NCBI RefSeq assembly: GCF_000002235.5
Contig: NW_022145615.1
Coordinates: 12,660,891 to 12,724,890 of the forward strand
Direction: 5' to 3'
Origin: Strongylocentrotus purpuratus
Taxonomy: Eukaryota > Echinodermata > Echinoidea > Camarodonta > Strongylocentrotidae
Length of the DNA: 64,000 nt
The notes under the pieces were generated by a model. The model was not told where the DNA came from and did not search any database. It saw only the letters and a program-made list of their open reading frames with translations. Below are positions 1 to 9,920 of the stretch, piece after piece; within the stretch, counting starts at the first letter, position 1, and every line of letters starts with the position of its first letter. A program made the translations under genes and the position numbers.

Positions 1-915
1 GAAAATGGGAAATAGGCATTTGTATGATTTGTTGACGGAAAGGGGGCACCCATCAGATTTTGATAGGGGCATTTATAAGAGGGGAAAAGGGGATAGGTCC
101 CTTATTAGAAAGGAAAAGGGGCACGTATCATTATTAAAAGGGGAATTATTAGAAGTGAAAAGGGACACTGACCAGATATGAAAAGGGGCACTAATGAAAT
201 GTAAAAGGGGCACTTATAATAAAGGAAAATGTGCATTTGTTGAATGAGAAGGGGGCACCGTTCAGATTTTTAAAAGCGGCAGTTATGAGAAGGCGAGGGA
301 GCTCTTTCTTTTTAATGGGGGCACTTATCATAAGGAAAAGGGGCACTTATTAGAAAGGGAAAGGGGTAGTTATGAGAAGGGGAAGGAGCTTTCTCTTTTT
401 AATGGGGGCACTTATCATAAGGAAAAGGGGCACTTATTAGAAAATAAAAGGGGCACATGTTAAAATGAAAGGTGTGCTCATCCGAGTTTAAAAAAGGGGT
501 AGTTATTAAAAGTAGAAGGGGCACTTCTTACAAAGGAAAAAAGGGGCAGTTGTCAAAGTAAAAGGAGCACCTCTCAGTTTTGAATAGGGCAATTATCAGA
601 GGTGAAGGGGGCACTTATCAAAGTGAAAAGGGGCACTTCTCGTACCTGAAAAAAGACACTTACTAGAGATTAAAAATGGCACTTATTCAAGATAATTTCA
701 AGATTTATGAGAATGGAAAATGGACACTTATTGCAAAGGAAAATGGGGACATGTCGAAGGAAAAGGGGCACGTGTCAAAAATAAAAAGGGCACTCGTCAG
801 AGGTGAAAAGGGGGAAGGGGCACTTTTCCTATGTAAAAGGGGCACTTCTTACAAATAAAAGGGGCACTTTTCCTATGTAAAAAGGGGCACTTTTGGGGTA
901 TCTGAAAAAGTGGGG
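1..915 (+). repeat. G-rich minisatellite, degenerate units around ggggcacttatca
   Basis: The stretch is a degenerate tandem repeat of roughly 18-24-base units built on ggggcacttatca followed by gaggtgaaaa or aaggaaaa. The plus strand is strongly purine-rich throughout. Larger duplications are visible: the block around 295-375 recurs at 365-440. It runs off the left edge and ends in a poly-G tract near 909-922. A related block with the same unit lies at 45636-46000, and a short one follows a hAT-like end at 44857. Short open frames here are by-products of the repeat and are not counted as genes. Confidence 0.85.
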
Positions 916-922
916 GGGGGGG

Positions 923-2639
923 CCGCCTCTGCATTGAGTATTCTCCCCCTGTTGCATGATGCATCGGTATTGTGCATTCCCCGTGCGAGTTAACACTAGA
1001 TTTGTTTCATTGTAAAACAGCATCTGAGGAACTAACACTTCAACAAGCTCTGCTTCAAGTTAGTTCCTCTTTTCTCGTTCTTTTTTCCATTATATTTGTC
1101 GTTTCATTGCATATTTGTTGTGGTATAATTTTCTTGTATTATGTTTTGCATGAGAAATAAAATCATTTGAATCATTTTGATTCAACTATATGTAACGAAC
1201 ACGAGCCTCATTTCTATACAGATTTATTAAAAGAAAATATAACACACACTCGTCTACTACTACCACACACTCCTCGTCTGTTTCCCGCCCAAACTTGATA
1301 TCGTTAACTTTAGTTATATCCTTGTAAGTTTGTATTCCCTGTCTTTGCCTCACCTAATATTTCGCTTCTCAGCTCAAATTCGTTTGATAGTTTTCGACAA
1401 GATCAGTGTAGAGTTGATGTGGTCTCATGACCCATAAATTCCTTCTTTTCTTTATTTTGTGATGTATTCCCCTGTTGTCGTTTGGTTTCATGTGATGTCG
1501 GTTTTGGCTCTTGAGTGTTGTTGGTCTATTATAACTTGTTAAGTTTATGCATTTATTCATTTTTATGTATTTCTAGTTGTCCTCGTCACTATGCTATCTG
1601 ATGGGCAACATATCTACAACGTGACGTCTGATAATGGTTTTGACCTTAACCGTTTCCTTCCCAAAACACAGTCAGTGGTTTGGTCAGTAGCTATTTATAA
1701 GGAATTGAGATGGGGCGAGGGTCATCTAGTTGGATGTGATAACAATGACAGAAGATGATGATGACGATGCTGATGACGACGACAATGGTTATAATGACGT
1801 CGCTGACATTGATGGAGATGTCGAAAACAACCAGGATAATAATCATGATAGTCATGATGACGACGACGAAAAAAGAGGATGATATTAATGACATTGATGA
1901 TATGTTATTGATGTTGACAAAATTATGAACAAAGAAAGTTCAAGTCACAGGATGAACGATAAAAAGAAGAACGGAAACACCAAAAATAAGTCAAAAAGAT
2001 ATTATTTAAATGGAGGTCACATTCATGATATAAAGAGAAAGGAAAGGTGGGAGAAAGCAAGTCCAGGAAATGACAGTAAAATTGGCGATATCGTCATTCT
2101 ATATAAGGGAACATACGGAAAAGATGAGGAAAGAAAGACAATAGAGTGGTGGAAAAGGGGAAAACCAAGGGAAAACAATCGCTGAAGACTGTGGGATGGA
2201 AATTTATCACAAGGTAAAACAATATTATTTTCAAGTGACTAAAGTGGGCATGTGGATGAAAGAAAACGAAAGAAAGGTAAGGAAAATATCATTAACTTAG
2301 GGTTGAAACAGATACAATTTGGAACGCTTCTACAACGGTTTCTAATTTGATCTTGGCTCGTGAAACGTGAAAATCCTAAATTGTTTCAGGGACAAAATAT
2401 TCTCTTAGCCAGTTCAACTTAAATGATAGCACCTTTCTGGCAAACTATAGCCTCATCAGAAGTGTTGGTTATCAGCCTTGACTTAATTGCATCCAAAACA
2501 TGTTGGGGACCCGCAAATTCAGCAACAATGGAATCATGATCAGAACCCAGACAATTAACCAAATCATGTCTAGAATTATGTAAGAGTTTTAACAAAAGAG
2601 GAAAAGAGACAATATAAGAAGCTTGTAAAAGAGGAGGGA
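923..2639. other. No gene seen; AT-rich spacer
   Basis: I see no exon with recognisable protein similarity and no RNA gene. The only distinctive content is a GAT/GAC triplet-rich patch at 1744-1905. Open frames are short and have no family signature. Confidence 0.5.
1744..1905 (+). repeat. Imperfect GAT/GAC trinucleotide repeat
   Basis: The plus strand is dominated by gatgatgac-like triplets with interruptions. It could read as an acidic peptide, but no splice-bounded open frame supports coding. Confidence 0.7.
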
Positions 2640-2647
2640 TGAGGCTG

Positions 2648-3047
2648 CCCGGCCCCCCCCCCCCCCCCCCCACTCAGAGGTCGGAATGACCGCATGCGTG
2701 TTGCCAAAATGTCCGGTAAAGGGGTACTTTTCGTGCGACAAAGTCCGGCCCGAGAATTGTAAAAAAAGGGGTGTATTTGACTTTTCACCCGGAGATTTCT
2801 TTAAAAAGGGGGTGTTTTTCTTTTTTTTCTCTCATTTCTTTGGGCTCCTGAGAAATTATTCCGAATTTAGGGGGTACATTGAGCATTTTTCCTGATTTAG
2901 GGGGGTCTCCAAGGCAGGAAAAGTCCGCGAAAAGCCCGCGATAGGGGGTTTCGGAAATGTTGGCAGTCCTCAGATAGGGGGTGCTTTCAAAAAGAGGGTA
3001 CGAGCATATGCGTACCCTAAATAACACTGAGAGGGGGGGGGGGCGGG
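2648..3047. mobile_element. Non-autonomous hAT-like element with poly-C/poly-G ends
   Basis: The 400-bp element begins CCCGGCCCCC and ends GGGGGCGGG, so its ends are inverted. It is flanked by an exact 8-bp direct repeat TGAGGCTG at 2640-2647 and 3048-3055. An 8-bp target duplication is the hallmark of hAT-type insertion. The right inner part contains CATATGCGTACCCTAAATAA, also present at the right end of the 41941-42208 element, so the two are one family. It carries no transposase frame and must have been mobilised in trans. Confidence 0.82.
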
Positions 3048-3124
3048 TGAGGCTGCTGATAATAGAATCAATATGAATCCAGTTAAATGCTGAAATGATA
3101 ATCGTAGCGGTATAAACCTAACTA

Positions 3125-3330
3125 CAATGGGAGCGTTGTGGGTATGTTGATGAATTATCTTGACTCTCCTACATTCATAAGGTTCCGGGTTCGATCCTTC
3201 CTTAGACAAGGAGTTTTGCTCCCTTTTACCCCTCTAAAATTGCAGGATCCCGGAGGAGAGCAGTATGAAATACTGAGGAGGCTATACCCCGAGTAAAGAA
3301 TATCATCTACCTTCAGGTTTATCGAACTGG
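3125..3330 (+). repeat. tRNA-derived SINE-like fragment
   Basis: It contains a B-box-like GGGTTCGATCC at about 3187-3197, preceded by a tRNA-like segment and followed by a non-tRNA body. No acceptor-stem pairing is seen, so this is not a tRNA gene. The likely source is a decayed SINE. Confidence 0.4.
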
Positions 3331-5734
3331 TTGCGGTACCATGTTTGTAATGTTTACTCCAAGTACAGACTTGTGACTACATCACGAAATCTGACGTATC
3401 GTTTCCCACCTCTTTTTTCCGTACATTTTCGATTTTTTTAAATATTAAATTTGCATTAGCTATTCAAAGTGGAAAATTGCATCCAAAATGCAGCTAATAG
3501 TGGAAATATTATAAAACAAAATTACATTGCTAAAGAGGCATCCGCCGTCCCCGTAAAGTCAATGAGCCTTCATTTTGTATAGTTCCTCATGCAAATTTGC
3601 ATTTTCTAGCACTTGTAACCATGCAATCTCCGAGTCATACCATTCTACAAATGTCTACGATATTTTAAAGTTAAAATATATTCGTTCTGTAAATGTGCAA
3701 GTGAACGTAGCAACCGTCCCCTGAAGACTTTTCATTTTTAATAGGGAAAGTAAAACTTCTTTCCTCAAATTTCGGAGGGGGAGGGGGGGGGCGGTGATCT
3801 CGATCACGTCACCCTTTTGTACCCAGGGAACGTGTCCCCGGTTGCTGCTCTGTTATTTTTAGATTAAAGAGATCAAGGAGAACGAGAACGGGTGAGGGAG
3901 TTGTCATCTTTTAAAAAACCTCTCTCATCATTTCATTCTCTCTTAAGTTTCTTTATATCTCCATGTTTTCCGATGGGGACGCCCAAGTGGTGCCCATGTG
4001 TCTCATTTATTCCTATAGTTCTATATTAGTTCTATACTATTTCAAAACAAAGTTACACATGTTAATGGTATACAGCGAATCCCCCTGTTCTTTAACCAGC
4101 CTGAGAGGGTACCCCATCGGCTCAGTCGAGGATGAGTCAGTTTTTTCTCCATCGCTGGGGCTTTCTTGGCAAACGAACCTGTCTTTAGATTGTACAATGT
4201 TGCAGGGGTGTTGAAACTGCGTCATTGAAAACCATAGCAAATCAACCTGTTCCGTTGGCCAAACCCAGCTGGCTAGGTAAGCCTGTGGGTTTTCAAGTAA
4301 ACTCAATATTAACATTTATATGATTTGAGATATTATTACCATATCTGATTTGGAAAGGGTGTATAATGATACAGTGAGTCAGAAACGTCGAAATTAATGT
4401 CAGCCTGCACATCGTGAGTGGACACTTTCTGGGAACGAATTTAGCAATGAGCTCGTTTTTTTTCTCGTCAGGACCAATCAGAAAAAGTCAATACTCGGTC
4501 TTTAATGATGATGACAGTATTCTTAATTTAAAAAAAAAAATCATCTGCTGCACAATGACTGTTCAGATTGCAATCGAACTTAGGTCGAGAAGTACATGTC
4601 GTTTTACGGGTGGTTAACACTGAAACTGGGGCGGGGAGAGGTTGAGAAAGAAAGGAAGCCAGCGGGCTTTCAAGAACAATAGAAGAGAGTGATAGAGCCA
4701 GACAAAAATGATAGGCCATTGAACGTAGAACTGGGTAATCTTTTGAGTCTGTCCCGTTAATTATTGTACAGGAACTATACAAATCGCATGCATATTCATC
4801 AGTCTGTGCTATAGCGTTCTCGAAGAAGCTAACTAATCAGAAATAATGTCACATCTTATAAGCTCATCTGTCATCTGCACATTAGTTAAAAGGAAACCAT
4901 TCATGATGTTTTGTCTGATCCTTATAATCTTATGAGTAAACGACCATTGCTGCTTTCGCGTGCCAGCAAGTGTTATTTTCCTTATATGAATATATGAATG
5001 AGGGGATGCGATAGTTTAAGGCAATCAGAATGTTGGACTTGTCTGTTCGAATTTTATTTTCATCACATGAAACCCGTCTTTTGGAATTTCATGAGCCATG
5101 TCCATTGTTTCATTAAACAATATAGTACCAGGTTGGCTTGAATGTTGTTACTGTACTTGGCTGTTGAGGTTTTTGAAAGAGGAAAAAAGGCCTTGAACTA
5201 TAAAACAGTTTAATGCGATTAGAAATTGAATTAAGGTCGCACCCCCTTTACCCCTCACTTTTAAAGGCATACTCGTTCTATATTTTTTCATGTTTTTACT
5301 CTCATTCCAGCTTAGTCGATGTTTAAACACGTCTTGACCGGAGACGCAACGTACGTAGGATCGAATTCCGGCACAGCACTTTTGTCCTTCAGTGAGGCAT
5401 TTTAAATGCATTGCTTCTCTCCACCCATGTGTTACATGGCCGGTAGCTATATAGGATGCTTAAGTCATCGAGGTTTACTGGACATTTCGTATGGTACCTG
5501 GCCGGAATGGTTCGCAGGGGGTGAAGAATGTGCGCACATTATGTGCTGGAAAGTTCTTTTTTAATCAATTCCAGTTCTACATAATGACTGTAAAAGACAA
5601 ATCTATGCCTGTTCTTCTCGTTCCTATCCGGGCCAGCGGGTGGCCTCAAACTTGTTCTTGACACGTTGTAGGATACCAATCGCCTCTAGTATTACCCACA
5701 TCTAGATTATCTCCTCACCGGTTCGATTCTAAAA
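3331..5734. other. No gene seen
   Basis: AT-rich sequence with a G-run at 3776-3792. No recognisable exon, RNA gene or complete transposon was found. A B-box-like CGGTTCGATTCT at 5719-5730 may be another SINE remnant. Confidence 0.45.
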
Positions 5735-6021
5735 CCAGGGGGTGTTTCAAAAAGACTAAGAACGACTTTAAGCTGTACTTAACTATGGCAGGCCATTCAT
5801 GCCACTGTTTGCTCTCATCGTTTACCGGTACTGGTATTGGTCTCTCAAGGGATGTACAAATCATGGTCACAAATCTGCATAATTTATATTTTTTGATAAT
5901 TCATTATTGATGGAAAAAATATTATCTAAAGATCATAATGGTCAGAGCAAACAGTGGCATGCAAGGCCTGCAGTTAAGTCGAACTTAAAGTTGATCTAAA
6001 TCTTTGTGAAACGCTCCCTTG
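5735..6021. mobile_element. TIR MITE, GGGGTGTTTCA family, copy 1
   Basis: The left end reads CCAGGGGGTGTTTCA and the reverse complement of the right end reads CCAAGGGAGCGTTTCAC. Subterminal parts (aagactaagaacgacttt at left, agttgatctaaatctttg at right) also pair. The interior matches copy 2 at 7282-7577 over most of its length, including tggcaggccattcatgccac. There is no coding capacity. Superfamily is unassigned. Confidence 0.75.
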
Positions 6022-7281
6022 GTCATGTTGCTCCTATAGTCGAAAAGGGGCTGTGAAAGGGGCCTCATCATCATAATAACATAGTGAAATTTCATTACTC
6101 ATCAAATTGGCCGCCTTTGATTCCCAGGGCAATGTTAAATGATCAGAGGACAAGATTATATGCGTCATACCTGTCAACGCTGTGATTGATCAAGTGACGT
6201 CTCCATACAGTTCATTGTTCGAGACATACCCAGGGGCATCGCTCTACGAACTTTCTTTGGGGAAAGAAAAGGGTTTGATCAATATTGCAAGGTTAGAATA
6301 CCCCTCCCTTCGCGTATGGCGAATCTCGAGTCTTGTTCAGTATCGGTTTAGAGGGGGCTTTGATGCTAAATTACCACCTCCATTATTTTTTTCTAGATTA
6401 AATTCAAGCGAGGGACATAGAGTAATAAATGCAAGAACCCCAAAGTCCTCAGAAGCCTAGCACCCTTCTACCCCCCCAAAAAAATTCTTGCGTATTAATG
6501 TATAAAATATTATTCTTCTCGATCCGCTCCTAGTCTTGTTGCTTCCCATTTCACCTGACATTTTAACTATGCCAACCGGGACGCGAATCTAAAACAGACA
6601 ATAATAATTATTATGATAGGTGAGACCCTTCCTTATTTTCCTTGAGGTATCGATAGGGGGTAATATTGTGATATTCTCTTTAAGTTTGGGAGCAGTGTCT
6701 TGTCAGGAAATCGCATAATGAATTGCCACCTTCTTCTCCATCCCCTGTTTCGATATTCGCATAACTTGTCGACAAATTCGATCTGACACTCTCCACCTAT
6801 TAATAATGATGGACAAATGGTCAAGCCTTGTCCCTGGAAAGGAAACTAGAGTGAATGCAAAACATGCAGAAGGAAGATGGAAAATACTCTGTTTCCAGGA
6901 ATTACTTGGTTGACACTCAAGTGTCATAATTTAGACAATGACTGTCATTTTTTTTTTGGTTCATTTTTCTTCCAGATATCACAGCCCCTGTCCCCAACAG
7001 ACCCTGTTTTTGCACTATAATCCCTGTATTACTATGAGTGCACGCAATCTTATAAACTTCACTCTAACCTATATACAAAGTCTACCCTTTTCCGTTCCCG
7101 CTTTCCTTTCCCCGAGGAAGAAATTAAACACGTAGGATGTTACCTCGAGCCTCTGAGGGAATATCCGCAGTTCCTGATGGCATCCGTCAAGGGATGTAGT
7201 CTAGGAGAGGTGCAGTCTGGGCGCGTGGCGTGTGGTGTGCTAGGGTTGTACGCGTGATCTTACACGTTGGTGACTAGACTT
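6022..7281. other. No gene seen
   Basis: The only notable open frame (6182-6460, 92 codons) has no recognisable domain and no splice context. I treat it as chance. Confidence 0.45.
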
Positions 7282-7577
7282 GGGGGGTGTTTCACAAATA
7301 CTATATAAGGTCGACTTTAAATTGGACTTAAATATGGCAGACTGTTCGTGCCACTGTTTACTCTCACCATTTACTTGCATTGGTCTCTCAAGGGACGTAA
7401 AAATCATGGTCACAAATCTACAGAATGTACATTTTTGGATAGTTCATTATTGAAGGAAAAAATATTATCTAAAGATCATAATCGAGAAACCAAAGGTGAG
7501 AGCAACCAGTGGCAAAAATGGCCTGCCATAGTTAAGTCCAACCTAAAGACGATCTTAGTCTTTGTGAAACACTCCCC
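7282..7577. mobile_element. TIR MITE, GGGGTGTTTCA family, copy 2
   Basis: The left end GGGGGGTGTTTCACAAA mirrors the right end TTTGTGAAACACTCCCC. The interior matches the 5735-6021 copy. An open frame of 111 codons at 7348-7683 runs out of the element and is not considered a gene. Confidence 0.78.
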
Positions 7578-8038
7578 TGGTTACAAGGGAACAAACGTAG
7601 ATAGCAGGGAGGTTGGGCGAAAAGGATCATGGGGAAACCTCAACACATCCTCCCACCAAAATAGGGAAAAGAAACTTCTGTAAATTGGTTGAACAGTCTA
7701 AAATTAATTTAAATCGATTAGATGAGAGTAGCTCCATTTTAGGTGCGGGTGCTAGTTACTGGTCCTAATAGCGGCTCCAAGCCCCTCAGCAAAGCATTGC
7801 TCTGCATTTTCCACTCATCACGACCCAGGTTTTGCAAATGGGCACATGGTATAGACGGTAATTCCCCTTATAATTTCAGTGCCTTGTATTGAGGAAGCTT
7901 ATATAGCTATAACCAGGGTAAACTCTGTAGAACTTTGAGTGTCCCCTGAGATGGATACAATATGTGCAATATAATTTAGCTATTTTCATTTTAAATCCTG
8001 GAAAAAAAAGTGGCTGGTAAGTTTGAGAAGCGGGATAT

Positions 8039-8156
8039 TAGGGACTTTTAGATTTGCGTGTACTGATACGTGTGACGTCCATTCAAGGCCACTGTATTAA
8101 AAGGACGTCGATCGTAGCATAGACCTATTGTCTTCGTGCGAATCTAAAAGTCCCTA
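8039..8156. mobile_element. Short palindromic MITE
   Basis: The 118-bp sequence begins TAGGGACTTTTAGATTTGCG and ends CGAATCTAAAAGTCCCTA, an inverted repeat of about 20 bp with one mismatch. The interior is unrelated spacer with two gacgtc-type motifs. There is no gene. It could be a very short MITE or a solo foldback. Confidence 0.65.
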
Positions 8157-8299
8157 TTTCCTCCTCTGTAACAACCAATGCTCGCCCCAATATGATTAAA
8201 CCGTAGACGGAACAGTGACTGGTTACTGAAACAAAATGACGTCTTTAAAATAGAAAAAATGAACATGCCGAAACCCGGGACAGTTCAGAACTCATGCGA

Positions 8300-8372
8300 G
8301 TCCTCCGGGTGGTTTCGAACCAGGGACCTTTAGATCTTCAGTCTAACGCTCTCCCAACTGAGCTATTTCGGC
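8300..8372 (-). pseudogene. tRNA-Phe(GAA)-derived pseudogene
   Basis: On the minus strand the 5' half is a nearly perfect cytosolic tRNA-Phe: GCCGAAATAGCTCAGTTGG with the A box, then an anticodon arm with loop CTGAAGA carrying GAA. The B box GGTTCGAAACC is intact. The 3' T-stem and acceptor strand are replaced (CACCCGGAGGAC instead of bases pairing with GCCGAAA), so it cannot fold as a tRNA. It is either a broken tRNA gene or the head of a tRNA-Phe SINE. Confidence 0.7.
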
Positions 8373-8537
8373 TGTTGATATTAGTAAAAGAATTTCCGCA
8401 CATTGTCGCATAATACTGGCGAATTTTAACCCGGTGGTTGCGAATGGTGCAATCAAGAAAACATCCTTGACAATAACTGTACCAGGAAATGAACTGTATT
8501 TTCGCGGATGTAATGAAGGAGACACAAAAATTGTTAA

Positions 8538-9068
8538 TGCCTAGGCCACATTTGCTCTACGGCTAGGATACGATGGCCGTACGCCCCCGAAATCGGGCGA
8601 TACTGTTTTCTGTTTTACCGTTTTCACTCATAGGTTCGCCGTAGCGATTAGACACGCCGTAGCCATGCCATAGAGCGGTTCCACGGCAACCATACGTCGG
8701 TTGTACGGTGGCCTTGCGTTTTATACACTCCTGAAGCAGGTGAAGCGGTAGCATCAGTCTGGCCGCACAGTCGCCGTATGGTCTTCCTTCGGTCGCCTTG
8801 CGGGTACGTAACGGCTACCTTGCGTCTGCTTTAGTATTTGTAAAATTCCTGCGGCCGCCGCAGGGACGCGACTATGCGTCATCATTTCAAAGGCCGTACG
8901 GCAGCTGCAGATTTTCTGTCTCCACAAATTGAAAAAAGCTGTGCGGCTACCCTAACATATGTGTCCGCCACCGTTTGCGACCGTTGGAATGTTGCGGCGG
9001 CCCTATAATTGCTATTGGCAGTAGATATTTTAGACCGCATGGGCGCCGCGGCAAATGTGACCTAGGCA
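8538..9068. mobile_element. Harbinger-like MITE with TAA duplications
   Basis: The element starts TGCCTAGGCCACATTTGC and ends GCAAATGTGACCTAGGCA, an 18-bp inverted repeat with one mismatch. It is flanked by TAA at 8535-8537 and 9069-9071. A 3-bp TWA target duplication is typical of PIF/Harbinger elements. The 531-bp interior is unusually GC-rich for this region and full of GCCGT/ACGGC motifs in both orientations. No transposase frame is present. Confidence 0.78.
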
Positions 9069-9451
9069 TAACGAAACATTAGGTTCAGTGTCTCATGAGC
9101 CATCCTAGAGCTACGACACTTCTTTCCTCTAGTCCCAACTGTGTCCATTTCAACATCTTCTGTATACAGGAAAACTACATCTTTCACGATCTTGTCACCT
9201 GCTTACCCGAGAGAGTGTAAAGTGATAACCCCTAGATCACCCTTCGGTGACACACTTGACTTGTCAGATGGTGGACACACGTCAAGAACTCACTGAATTA
9301 TGACGCGTTAACAAGAGCGTGTCAATACCATGACTCTGCTCATGCCGGATGGATGAATGGAAGTGTGATAGAAAAAGGGAACAAATGGCCAAGTCATGCT
9401 CACAGCGAAAGGGCAGCAAAGGGCAAGACTTATCATATGGGACTACACGAC

Positions 9452-9912
9452 CCCGGTGGGGTCACCCCCCCCCCCCCCCGCAGAGGGTGACACGTATGAC
9501 CGTTACCACAAATGCAAATAACCCCCTTTTGCAGTCAATTTCAAACACATTTTGAGAAATTTAACCCCCCTTTTTACGTCAAAACAGGGACAAAATTGTA
9601 CTTTGGAATACCCCTATTTATAAGATTGTAAGGACACTTTCGCAAATTTACCCCTATTTTACCATGTTTCAAGGACAAGACATCTAATACTTTTTGACTC
9701 GACTCGGCTCCGTGAATTTTTCTTCCCGGTTTTCTCTTTCCCTTTTCCTGACCCCTATTTATCAATTTCGAGGACACCAGGTCCTGTGCACCCCTATTTT
9801 CTATATTTCGAGGAATATTTTGTCCGCGGACATTGATTGAAATTGACCCCTTTTCCCGCGATTTTGGTAACGGTCATGCGGTCCCTAAGTCACTTTGAGT
9901 GACCCCACCGGG
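9452..9912. mobile_element. Non-autonomous TIR element with 8-bp target duplication
   Basis: The 14-bp TIRs CCCGGTGGGGTCAC (9452-9465) and its exact reverse complement (9899-9912) bound 461 bp. Flanks TACACGAC (9444-9451) and TACACAAC (9913-9920) differ at one base, so an 8-bp target duplication is likely. A second inner inverted pair, ATGACCGTTACC and GGTAACGGTCAT, strengthens the call. A poly-C tract sits just inside the left end. The architecture resembles the 2648 and 41941 elements, but the TIR differs. Confidence 0.78.
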
Positions 9913-9920
9913 TACACAAC

